Shown here: one piece after another, positions 17,730-26,015 of the stretch
Layout of the letters: each line of letters starts with the position of its first letter
Position numbering within the stretch: the stretch's first letter is position 1
Assembly: GCA_016873805.1 (NCBI GenBank)
Contig: VGVZ01000011.1
Coordinates: 1 to 64,000, forward strand
Length of the DNA: 64,000 bases
Direction: 5' to 3'
Origin: Ignavibacteria bacterium
Lineage (GTDB): Bacteria; Bacteroidota; Ignavibacteria; UBA10030
The notes under the pieces: generated by a model
Database searches by the model: none
What the model saw: only the letters and a program-made list of their open reading frames with translations
What the model was told of the DNA's origin: nothing
Position numbers and translations under genes: made by a program

Positions 17730-18338
17730 ATGGAATCGAAGAGATCGAACCGCACCAAGCACTACATCCTCTTCTTCAAGCCGTTCGGTGTGCTCAGCCA
17801 GTTCACATCTGAATCCGGTAATCCCGGGCTTTCGGCATATGGGCCCTTTCCCCCCGATGTTTATGTCGCGGGCCGGCTCGATGTCGATAGCGAGGGCCTC
17901 CTGCTCCTCACGAACGACAACAGAGTGAACCATCGCCTGACACTCCCCCGCTTCGCTCATCAACGGACATATCTCGTGCAGGTTGAAGGTGTACCCACAC
18001 GCGAGGCGCTCCATCGACTTCAGACGGGCGTCACCATCAAGGGATATCGCACCAAACCTTCCCTTGTGCGCCTTCTCGATTCCGAGCCGGATCTTCCACC
18101 CCGCCCCGTTCCCGTCCGAACGCGGAAGAGCATCCCCACGACGTGGCTGGAAGTAATTCTCACGGAAGGGCGGAACAGGCAGGTGAGACGAATGACGGCG
18201 GCCGTCGGATATCCGACACTTCGACTCGTGCGAACCAAAATCGGATCCCTCACGCTCCGCTCCCTCTCCCCCGGTGAGCAACGCTCTCTCACCGGATCGG
18301 AACTCCGCGGTCTTCTGAACGATCTTGCGTTGTCATAA
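17730..18338 (+). CDS. rRNA pseudouridine synthase, RsuA/RluE family
   Basis: A 202-residue enzyme expected to isomerise a uridine in 23S rRNA. The catalytic Asp lies in AGRLDVDSEGLLLLTND, and EGRNRQVRRMTAAVGYPTLRLVR is the conserved C-terminal block. There is no N-terminal S4 domain, and the length matches RluE rather than RluB or RsuA. It sits between the clpC terminator and a convergent transporter gene, so it is probably transcribed alone. Confidence 0.88.
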   Translation: MESKRSNRTKHYILFFKPFGVLSQFTSESGNPGLSAYGPFPPDVYVAGRLDVDSEGLLLLTNDNRVNHRLTLPRFAHQRTYLVQVEGVPTREALHRLQTGVTIKGYRTKPSLVRLLDSEPDLPPRPVPVRTRKSIPTTWLEVILTEGRNRQVRRMTAAVGYPTLRLVRTKIGSLTLRSLSPGEQRSLTGSELRGLLNDLALS

Positions 18339-18392
18339 TCAGCGCACGATTGCGGCGAGAGATCCCGCCGCCGGTCCCCCTTTGCTGTCGTC

Positions 18393-19910
18393 TTACAGGA
18401 AGAGAAATCCATCGGGTCCCAGTGGTACCCCCAGAAGCATCCAACCGACCATCAACAGTGTCCAGGTGATCAGAAAGACGATCGTGTATGGGATCATCGT
18501 CGAGATGATCGTTCCGATCCCCTGCTTCTCGCCGTACTTCTGGGCAAACGCGACAATCAGGACGAAATAGCTCATCATCGGTGTAATGACATTCGTCACC
18601 GAGTCTCCAATCCGAAACGCCGCTTGTGTAAGGGCGGGATGATACCCCAGCAGCATGAACATCGGGACGAAGACCGGAGCCATAATTGCCCACTTCGCCG
18701 AGGCGCTTCCCATGAATAGGTTGATGAACGACGAGAGGACGATAAATGCCACGATGAGCGGGATACCTGTCAGGCCGATATTCTTGAGCAGCTGAGCACC
18801 GTCGATCGCGAGCACCAGACCAAGATTGCTTTGTCGGAACGTCGCCACAAATTGGGCAGCGAAGAAGACCAGCACGATATACATCGCGAGCGCGCCCATC
18901 GACTTAATAATGTGCTTCATCAAATCTTTGTCGTTCTTGATCGTCCCGACCACAATGCCGTAGACCAGACCGGGGATGAAGAAGAGCGCGGCGATAGCAG
19001 TGATGATCCCATCCAGGAAGGGTGAATGGAGTACTCCTTTGGTCACCGGATCCCGCAAGACACCGTTTTCCGGAATGACGGAGATACCCAGCAACACGAC
19101 GACGAACAACGCCGAGAGGCCGGCGTAGATGAGTCCCTTTCTCTCCAGCGGAGTGATCGCGTCGATCGGAATCTTTTCTGCACTCCCATCATATCTTCCC
19201 AATCGCGGCTCCACGATCTTTTCGGTGACGAATGTGCCGACAAAGACGAGCATCACCGCCGAGGCGAACATGAAATAGTAGTTGACCGCAGGATTTACGG
19301 TTCGGGCCGGTTCAAGGATCTGAGCCGCCGACTGCGTAAGCCCGGCCAGAACGGGATCGATCGACCCGATCAGGAAGTTTGCCCCGAATCCCCCCGACAC
19401 GCCACAAAACGCGGCAGCCAGTCCGGCCATCGGGTGTCTCCCCAGCGCATAAAAGAGCGCGGCTCCAAGGGGAATGAGAATCACGTATCCGGCTTCTGAA
19501 GCCAGATGGGAGAGAATGCCCGCGGCAACGAGTGACGCCGTGATGTATCGCTTCGGGGCATTCAGCACCATCGCCCGGATCAGGACAGTGAACAATCCCG
19601 ATCCTTCGGCGACGCCGATGCCGATCATAACGGCGAGGACGAGCCCCAGCGGAGGGAATCCGACGAAGTTCGCCACCATGTTCTTGTAGAACCAGCGGAT
19701 GCCGTCCGGACTCAAGAGACTCCGGACGATGATCTTCGATTGATCTACCGGATGGAGCACACTGAGGGAGACAAGGTCCCCGATCCAAGAAAGAAGGACA
19801 ACCGCCAGCGTGAGAATCGCGAACAACGTCGCCGGATGCGGCAGCTTGTTTCCCACCCGTTCGATAATATCCAACGACCCGGTGAAGATGCGCGACAACT
19901 TCGCTTTCAT
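18393..19910 (-). CDS. AbgT-family transporter
   Basis: Polytopic inner-membrane protein with about a dozen hydrophobic segments. RVGNKLPHPATLFAIL near the N-terminus is the AbgT family start. The family was first known for p-aminobenzoyl-glutamate uptake, and several members act as proton-driven sulfonamide/aromatic acid exporters, so the direction and substrate here are open. I chose the ATG at 19910; the frame is open to 19985, but the family begins close to this Met. A palindromic element lies just upstream. Confidence 0.9.
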   Translation of the reverse strand: MKAKLSRIFTGSLDIIERVGNKLPHPATLFAILTLAVVLLSWIGDLVSLSVLHPVDQSKIIVRSLLSPDGIRWFYKNMVANFVGFPPLGLVLAVMIGIGVAEGSGLFTVLIRAMVLNAPKRYITASLVAAGILSHLASEAGYVILIPLGAALFYALGRHPMAGLAAAFCGVSGGFGANFLIGSIDPVLAGLTQSAAQILEPARTVNPAVNYYFMFASAVMLVFVGTFVTEKIVEPRLGRYDGSAEKIPIDAITPLERKGLIYAGLSALFVVVLLGISVIPENGVLRDPVTKGVLHSPFLDGIITAIAALFFIPGLVYGIVVGTIKNDKDLMKHIIKSMGALAMYIVLVFFAAQFVATFRQSNLGLVLAIDGAQLLKNIGLTGIPLIVAFIVLSSFINLFMGSASAKWAIMAPVFVPMFMLLGYHPALTQAAFRIGDSVTNVITPMMSYFVLIVAFAQKYGEKQGIGTIISTMIPYTIVFLITWTLLMVGWMLLGVPLGPDGFLFL

Positions 19911-19999
19911 GTCAGTTCCGATCGTATTGGTCCGAGAGAATAGTGAAAAAGATTCAACCGCATGGACCGACGAGTCGTCGGTCACGCATCGTTGTGGGT

Positions 20000-20132
20000 C
20001 TAGCGGGGTGTTGAAAAACGAGGCCCAATGTCATTCTTCAGTCGCTTCCCTGCCTGCCCACCTTCGGCGGGTGAACCGGCAGGCAGGGCTCCTTCAGAAT
20101 GACAGAAAAGTATTCTTTCAACAACCTGCTAG
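20000..20132. mobile_element. CTAG-bounded palindromic element (MITE-like), 133 bp
   Basis: Both ends read CTAG. Inside, GCGGGGTGTTGAAA at the left is matched inverted by TTTCAACAACCTGC at the right. Nested pairs continue inwards (TGTCATTCT/AGAATGACA; CCCTGCCTGCC/GGCAGGCAGGG). There is no coding capacity. Terminal inverted repeats flanked by TA within CTAG match the target preference of IS630/Tc1-mariner elements, so this could be a non-autonomous derivative. The right CTAG supplies the TAG stop codon of the peptidase gene at 20129-20131. Confidence 0.7.
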
Positions 20133-22324
20133 TGTTCCCTGAGACTTTCATTGAGAAATTGCGTCATGCGATCGTGCAAATGGACTCTCGTGTTTCCGCC
20201 TGAAATCCCGTGATTCTTGTTGACGTAGTAGAGCGTCTCGAACTGTTTTCCCGCTTTCTGAAGCGCGTCAGCCAGCTGGAGTGCGTTCTGCCAATGCACG
20301 TTGTCGTCGGTTGTCCCGTGCACCAGGAGGAGTTTCCCTTTTAGTTTGGCCGCGTGAGTAATCGGAGCGCTCTCGCGGTATCCGCTTTCATTGTCCTCCG
20401 GACGTTGCATGAACCGTTCGGTGTAGATCGTGTCGTAGAATTTCCAGTCCGTTACCGGAGCAACGGCGACGGCGGCCTTGAACACATCCGTACCGACGAG
20501 GAGAGAGAGAGAAGCCATGTACCCACCGTAGCTCCAACCCCAGATCCCGATACGCGTCCCGTCGATGTACGGCAGCGTGCGCAGATGTTTTGCAGCCTCG
20601 ATCTGATCATTCACCTCCCATTTTCCGAGGTTCCGATAAGTAATCGATTTGAACTCCTTGCCGCGCATCCCGGTTCCCCTGTTGTCGACGCTGACCACGA
20701 TGTACCCTTCCTGTGCCAGCATTTGATGCCAGAGATATCGCGAGCCCCCCCAGGCGTTTACGACCGTCTGTGAACCGGGCCCGCCATAGACGTACATGAG
20801 CACCGGATACTTCTTAGCAGGATTGAAATCCGGGGGCTTGATCATCCAACCGTTGAGTGGTACCCCATCGGAAGTCGAGAACTTGAAGAACTCAAAGGAA
20901 CCGAAGGTGTACTCCGAAAGCGGGACCGATGAATTTTCTTCGAGCATTCGGATCAACTTGCCGGTCGTCGAGAAGAGGGCCGTTTTGGGTGGTGTCGTTG
21001 CCGTGGAAAAGGTCCCGATGAAGTGATTGCCATCGGGGGACAGGTTTACGGAGTAGCTGAAGTTGCCGGGCGTAATCCGCTTGAAGCCTTTGCCGTCCAT
21101 GCCGACGACGTACAAATGCCGTTCGAAGATCGATTTTTCTCCGGCCATGAAGAAGATGCGTCCCCCTTGTTCATCCACATGAACCACGTTGATAACTTCC
21201 CATGCCCCGCGGGTGATTTGGTTCTTCAGATTCCCGTCCATCCCAAACAGGTAAATGTGAGAATAACCGTCCCGATCAGAAGTCCACAGGAATGCATCGC
21301 CCCGCTTGAGGAATGTCAGATCATCGTGGATATCGATCCATGTCTTCTCGGTCTCGCTGAAGAACGGTTTCGTCTGGCCGGATGTGATGTCGGCGCTGAG
21401 TAGCTCAACCCGGTTCTGAAGCCGATTCAGGCGCGTGATGGCGAGCCGACCCGTGCCTGGCATCCACTGGATGCGCGGGATGTACTGATCGGCCGAGTTC
21501 CCAATATCCTGCCACACTGTCCGGTTTGTCGCGAGATCGACCACTCCGATGCGCACAACCGAATTTGGATCTCCCGCTTTCGGATACTTCATGGGCATCA
21601 GATCGGAACGGAGCGAGCCGTGGTTGATCATATTGAACTGAGGAACACGTTCTTCATCGAGCTGCCAGAAAGCAATCTGTTTGCCGTCGCCCGACCACCT
21701 CCAGCCGTCTCGGATGCCGAACTCCTCTTCGTAGACCCAATCGAACTTTCCGTTGATGACCGACAGCGCTCCATCCTGGGTCATTCTCGATTCCCGTCCC
21801 GACGCGATATCGAGAACATAGATGTTGTTCTCGCGGACATACCCGATGAGTTTTCCATCCGGGGAGAATTTCTGGTTGTAGACCCGCTCACCCCCGTCCG
21901 TCACCTTCCGAAGAGTCTTGTGTGCGAGATCATAGAGAAACAGCGGTCCCGAAGGCATAGCTCGGGAAAAGTACTGGCGGGCAGGGGGCGCTGTCGTGAA
22001 AAGAATTGACTTCTCGTCTGGAGACCATTGGTAGCCGGAAAAACTAAACGGTTTGTCTCCCGACGTGAGAGCCTTCGTATCGAGGATGACCTCGTCCCTC
22101 CCTGAACTGACGGAGTGCACGCGGAGACGCACGGCGGGCGTCTCGGGATCGGTCTCCTGGTAGCTGAAGCTTTTTCCTCCTTGGATCCAACGGACGTTTG
22201 CCGGAGATCTGGTCGTGAACGGCCCCGATCCGTGAATCAGCTCGTTGGTGAGTTTCTTGTCTTGCGAAAAGACGATCGAGGAGCCAAAAACAAAAAGGAA
22301 GAAGAAGACATTGGATGTTCGCAT
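20129..22324 (-). CDS. Dipeptidyl peptidase IV-like S9 serine peptidase
   Basis: A 731-residue secreted peptidase. Signal peptide (VFFFLFVFGSSIVFSQ), an N-terminal beta-propeller to about residue 470, then an alpha/beta-hydrolase domain. The nucleophile Ser is in GWSYGGYMASL; the catalytic His is probably in NKNHGISG near the C-terminus, with the Asp in HGTTDDNVH. Expected to cut X-Pro or X-Ala dipeptides from peptides in the periplasm. The ribosome site is AGGAG, 6 bases before the ATG. The stop codon is part of the palindromic element that follows. Transcribed divergently from the kinase-like gene. Confidence 0.93.
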   Translation of the reverse strand: MRTSNVFFFLFVFGSSIVFSQDKKLTNELIHGSGPFTTRSPANVRWIQGGKSFSYQETDPETPAVRLRVHSVSSGRDEVILDTKALTSGDKPFSFSGYQWSPDEKSILFTTAPPARQYFSRAMPSGPLFLYDLAHKTLRKVTDGGERVYNQKFSPDGKLIGYVRENNIYVLDIASGRESRMTQDGALSVINGKFDWVYEEEFGIRDGWRWSGDGKQIAFWQLDEERVPQFNMINHGSLRSDLMPMKYPKAGDPNSVVRIGVVDLATNRTVWQDIGNSADQYIPRIQWMPGTGRLAITRLNRLQNRVELLSADITSGQTKPFFSETEKTWIDIHDDLTFLKRGDAFLWTSDRDGYSHIYLFGMDGNLKNQITRGAWEVINVVHVDEQGGRIFFMAGEKSIFERHLYVVGMDGKGFKRITPGNFSYSVNLSPDGNHFIGTFSTATTPPKTALFSTTGKLIRMLEENSSVPLSEYTFGSFEFFKFSTSDGVPLNGWMIKPPDFNPAKKYPVLMYVYGGPGSQTVVNAWGGSRYLWHQMLAQEGYIVVSVDNRGTGMRGKEFKSITYRNLGKWEVNDQIEAAKHLRTLPYIDGTRIGIWGWSYGGYMASLSLLVGTDVFKAAVAVAPVTDWKFYDTIYTERFMQRPEDNESGYRESAPITHAAKLKGKLLLVHGTTDDNVHWQNALQLADALQKAGKQFETLYYVNKNHGISGGNTRVHLHDRMTQFLNESLREH

Positions 22325-22707
22325 GAGCGCTCCTGTCAGTTCCTGATCAAACGAATGGGAAGAAGGTAGAGAAAAGTGAAAATATTAGCAACGATATGTC
22401 GCACCGCCGCTCAAAGACCGCGAGGAGATGCTGCACACACTCGCCGAGCCGAACGGGTCAACGAGACTCGCCAATCTTCTCGAAGCTGAGAACTTGATTC
22501 AGTCTACTTTTTTTCGCAACATTTTTACCGTCATATCAGGAAGCCGAATCCTCTGCACACGCGCCCCACGACAATCGCGTCTGAACTCAGGCGGCGACGC
22601 CGGACATCGACCGGTGCGTCCCTGCAGATACCGCATTCACATCTGACATTCATCCTCCGCAACGTCAAGATCACGCTCCGTCGCAGAACCTTCCCAGGAG
22701 ATCCTCT
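22325..22707. other. Intergenic region between divergent genes
   Basis: 383 bases between the peptidase and the kinase-like gene. A short open frame at 22428-22646 has no coding character or ribosome site. The stretch 22505-22530 is T-rich (CTTTTTTTCGCAACATTTTTACC). No convincing promoter hexamers or RNA structure could be picked out by eye. Confidence 0.4.
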
Positions 22708-23265
22708 ATGAGCGTTTTGAAGCGAACATACACCGTCGTGAAGGAATTCTTCATCAAGTACCCGGCGGTCCTCTCAGGGTACATCATTTACCTCTACTTC
22801 TTCTTTGCGACGATGGATTTCTATCAGAATGTGAAGGATGAATCGCATTCCGTTCTGGATCTTTTTCAGAACTTTGACGCTCTTCTCTGGATGTGGCTCT
22901 TGTCCTACGCGCTTGTGAAAATCATCGATTACCGCGCCAAACTGCTTCAAAGAGAAAAGGACGAAATCATTCGCCAGCGAGAGATCGAACTCAAGGAAAC
23001 GCAGTTGAACACGCTACACGAAGTCGTGCGTGCCCTCCAGCACGACATCAACAATCCGCTGACGATCATCTTTGCGTATTCGAGAAAGGCGGAGCGTTCC
23101 GCAACGGAGAACCCGGAGGTGCTGGAGTTTATCAAGGAAATCCGCGAAAGCGCCGATCGCATCGCAAAATCGCTGGCAGACTTCTCCCGGGCCCAGACAT
23201 ACCAGACCGTCACCACCCCTTTCGGCCCGATCACCTCACATGGAAAAGAGAATGTCCCTTCATGA
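22708..23265 (+). CDS. Membrane protein with histidine-kinase dimerisation (HisKA) domain but no ATPase domain
   Basis: A 185-residue protein with two hydrophobic segments (about residues 19-35 and 58-72), a charged coiled-coil linker, and a DHp-like helix carrying the H-box VRALQHDINNPLTI with His112. A second helix follows, and the protein ends near residue 185. The HATPase_c domain (N, G1, G2 boxes) is wholly missing: the TGA at 23263-23265 closes the frame and tadA begins inside it. It could be a phosphotransfer protein that uses another kinase, or a dominant partner of one. The AGGAG ribosome site is 7 bases before the ATG. Confidence 0.75.
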   Translation: MSVLKRTYTVVKEFFIKYPAVLSGYIIYLYFFFATMDFYQNVKDESHSVLDLFQNFDALLWMWLLSYALVKIIDYRAKLLQREKDEIIRQREIELKETQLNTLHEVVRALQHDINNPLTIIFAYSRKAERSATENPEVLEFIKEIRESADRIAKSLADFSRAQTYQTVTTPFGPITSHGKENVPS

Positions 23266-23722
23266 ACAGTGGATGAAGCAGGCCCTGCGGGAAGCCGAAA
23301 AAGCATTTGTAGAGAACGAAGTACCGGTCGGGGCTGTCGTCGTGCACGAAGGGAAAATCATCGGACGCGGCTGCAATCAAATCGAGCGCCTGCAGGATCC
23401 CACCGCACACGCCGAGATGATTGCGATCACCGCCGCGGCCAATCACCTCCAATCGCGTCGGCTCGAGGGCTGTACGCTCTACGTCACGCTTGAGCCATGT
23501 CCCATGTGCGCAGGGGCAATTGTGCTGGCCCGGATTCGGACGCTCGTCTTCGGCTCGTACGATCCGAAGGCGGGGGCGTGCGGTACGCTCTTTTCCATTC
23601 CAGAGGACAAGCGACTCAATCACAATCCGCATGTCATCGCCGGGATTTGTGATCGTGAGAGCGAGGAACTCTTGAAGGGATTCTTTGGGAGGGTGCGAAC
23701 GTTGAGTTCACGCGGCGAGTAG
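23252..23722 (+). CDS. tadA: tRNA-specific adenosine deaminase TadA
   Basis: Deaminates A34 to inosine in tRNA-Arg(ACG). The zinc and proton-transfer motif is HAEM, and PCPMCAG supplies the two zinc cysteines. The start at 23252 follows GGAAAAGAGA and overlaps the kinase-like gene by 14 bases, so the two are probably co-translated. The frame extends further upstream, but that part is out-of-frame sequence of the kinase-like gene. It converges on prfA with 20 bases between and no clear terminator. Confidence 0.95.
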   Translation: MSLHEQWMKQALREAEKAFVENEVPVGAVVVHEGKIIGRGCNQIERLQDPTAHAEMIAITAAANHLQSRRLEGCTLYVTLEPCPMCAGAIVLARIRTLVFGSYDPKAGACGTLFSIPEDKRLNHNPHVIAGICDRESEELLKGFFGRVRTLSSRGE

Positions 23723-23742
23723 GATGTCGCGCTGTTGCAGCA

Positions 23743-24810
23743 TCAACTCATCGCCTGAAGTTTTTCCGTCCTATCGGCTATCCGCAGTTTCTCAATCAAC
23801 TCATCCAGATCGCCATCAATGATCTGTCCGAGATTGTACAGTGTGAGTCCGATGCGATGATCGGTGACCCGATTCTGGGGGAAGTTGTACGTACGGATCT
23901 TGTCGCTGCGGTCGCCCGTTTTGATCATTGACTTCCGCTGTGCCGCCACCGAAGCGTTCTGCTCCTGGATTTTCACTTCGTACAGTTTCGCCCTCAACAT
24001 TTTCATCGCCCGGAAGCGGTTCTGATGCTGCGACCGTTCCTGCTGACAGGCCACAACGATGCCTGACGGCTTGTGGGTAATGCGGACGGCAGTCTCGACT
24101 TTGTTGACATTCTGTCCCCCCTTTCCGCCGGCGCGATATGTGTCGATCTGCAGATCGGCGGGATTGATCTCGACCTCGACATCCTCGACTTCCGGCAGAA
24201 CGGCCACGGACGCCGCCGAGGTGTGCACGCGCCCCTGGGCTTCCGTCTCCGGAACTCGCTGGACCCTGTGCACGCCGCTCTCAAACTTCATCATTCCGTA
24301 TCCCCCTTCGCCCGTCACCGCGAACGCAATCTCCTTGAATCCGCCCTTCCCAGTTTCACTCCAGTCGAGCAGCTCCACCTTCCAACCTTTGCGTTCGGCA
24401 TACCGTGTGTACATGCGATAGAGATCGGCCGAGAAGAGAGCCGCCTCTTCTCCCCCCGTCCCCCCGCGTATCTCCATGATGAAGTTCTTGTCGTCGTTGG
24501 GGTCTTTCGGAACAAGGAGCAACTTTAGTGCCTCTTCCAGGAGAGCCAGCTCTTCTTTCGAAGCATCGAATTCTTCTTGTGCCAGCGCTTTCATCTCAGG
24601 ATCTTTCGCGGTCTCCAGGATTTCTTTGCTGCCGGCATAGTTGTTTTGTGCTCGCTTGTACTTGCGGTACGTCTCAACAATCGGCTCCAGTGTCCGCAAT
24701 TCCCGTCCCAGCTCTCGCGCGCGCTGCTGATCACTGGCCACGGAGGGGGTGCTGAGCAGTTCACGAATCTCGTCGATCCGCTGGGCTATGTTTTCGAGTC
24801 TGTCAAACAT
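23743..24810 (-). CDS. prfA: Peptide chain release factor 1
   Basis: Recognises UAA and UAG stop codons and triggers peptidyl-tRNA hydrolysis. The GGQ motif is in [11 protein letters not shown], and the domain structure and 355-residue length are normal for RF1. The C-terminal [16 protein letters not shown] block is conserved in the family. It sits 66 bases downstream of the DUF1385 gene; no glutamine methyltransferase gene (prmC) follows, although prmC often does. Confidence 0.96.
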   Translation of the reverse strand: MFDRLENIAQRIDEIRELLSTPSVASDQQRARELGRELRTLEPIVETYRKYKRAQNNYAGSKEILETAKDPEMKALAQEEFDASKEELALLEEALKLLLVPKDPNDDKNFIMEIRGGTGGEEAALFSADLYRMYTRYAERKGWKVELLDWSETGKGGFKEIAFAVTGEGGYGMMKFESGVHRVQRVPETEAQGRVHTSAASVAVLPEVEDVEVEINPADLQIDTYRAGGKGGQNVNKVETAVRITHKPSGIVVACQQERSQHQNRFRAMKMLRAKLYEVKIQEQNASVAAQRKSMIKTGDRSDKIRTYNFPQNRVTDHRIGLTLYNLGQIIDGDLDELIEKLRIADRTEKLQAMS

Positions 24811-24875
24811 ACATCACCTGCATTGCGTCACTCTTCCATCTTGAATCGATGGATGGCCTTCCTTCCCGAAACGTT

Positions 24876-25937
24876 TCATGAAACATCTGCTGAATAGATC
24901 GGTGTCCTCACCGGCTGGGGGGAGTATTCGTAACGAGCCGGGTCTCCGATGCCCAACGCGCATTTCAGGGCAACAATGGCCACTTCAATTTGACTCTCAT
25001 CCGGCTCTTTCGTCGTAATCCGCTGAAGCCAGAGTCCGGGCGCAACGACGACACGTCCCCACCGTGTGGCACTGTGCTTTGCGGAGAATTTGATGATCTC
25101 GTACGCCAATCCCCCGACGATCGGAATGAAGGGCAAATGAGTCGCCAACCGAATCGGGAGCGTCAACTCATCGACGACGTCCAGCATCATCGCATCGAGC
25201 ACGCTGAACGATAATATCGCGATGAACATCACGATGAGCAGAAAACTCGTTCCGCAGCGTGGATGGAATCGAGATCGCTTCTGAACCATTTCCGTGGCGA
25301 GGAGATCGTTTAGCTCAAACGCGAAGACAGCCTTATGTTCGGCGCCATGGTACTGGAAGACGCGCCGAATATCCTTCATTCTCGAAATCGCCCCAAGATA
25401 GAGGAGCAGGATGGCAATCCTGAATCCACCTGCCACGAGATTGAACGCGAGCGCGGTTTCGTCAAAATCGAACAGATGCGACGTGAGAAACAACGGCGCC
25501 ACAAAGAAAATGGCGATCCCGAGTGTGAGCGCGACGACGAGCGTCACCACGAGCGTAAGCGTCGTTTGTCCCTTCCTCTTCGGAATTACCGCCATGCCGT
25601 TTCCCTTTTTCTTCGCCTCCTCCAATTCCGCATCGTGCATCGCAATCTCGGCAGACCAATTCAGCGTCTTGATTCCGAGGAACAGCATGTCCCCGAGTCC
25701 CACGGCACCTCGCACGATCGGAATCTTCGAGAGCTTGAACTTTTCGTTGAGCGACTGGAACGGATGCTGACGCACCACAATCTCCCCGTTCATCCTCCTC
25801 ACGGCAGTCGCGACCAAACCTGGAGCACGCATCATGACCCCTTCGATGACCGCCTGTCCCCCGATTTGCATCGGGTTGTTGCTATCGAATTCCGGATTGG
25901 TGGGTGTCCACGTCGAACGCTCTGAGTCTTTCTTCAC
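24876..25937 (-). CDS. DUF1385 family membrane protein
   Basis: A 353-residue protein of a widespread uncharacterised family. Signatures are MQIGGQAVIEGVMMRAP near residue 23, a central pair of hydrophobic segments, YHGAEHKAVFAFE, and HPRCGTSFLLIV. Four or more membrane spans are visible between residues ~130 and ~290. The gene often lies beside prfA in other bacteria and does so here, but no activity is established for it. The C-terminal ~60 residues look soluble. Confidence 0.88.
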   Translation of the reverse strand: MKKDSERSTWTPTNPEFDSNNPMQIGGQAVIEGVMMRAPGLVATAVRRMNGEIVVRQHPFQSLNEKFKLSKIPIVRGAVGLGDMLFLGIKTLNWSAEIAMHDAELEEAKKKGNGMAVIPKRKGQTTLTLVVTLVVALTLGIAIFFVAPLFLTSHLFDFDETALAFNLVAGGFRIAILLLYLGAISRMKDIRRVFQYHGAEHKAVFAFELNDLLATEMVQKRSRFHPRCGTSFLLIVMFIAILSFSVLDAMMLDVVDELTLPIRLATHLPFIPIVGGLAYEIIKFSAKHSATRWGRVVVAPGLWLQRITTKEPDESQIEVAIVALKCALGIGDPARYEYSPQPVRTPIYSADVS

Positions 25938-26015
25938 GAGATCAACTTCCTCTTCTTCTGTTGCATGAATATACGGAACAATGGGGGGAGTATCAATCCG
26001 GCGTCACTGGGAAAC

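Noticed and set aside
16971-18281. Long minus-strand frame (436 codons) opposite the clpC end
   Set aside because: It crosses the clpC terminator and covers parts of two well-supported plus-strand genes; no protein signatures.
22428-22646. 72-codon frame in the large intergenic region
   Set aside because: No ribosome site, no domain, composition like non-coding sequence.
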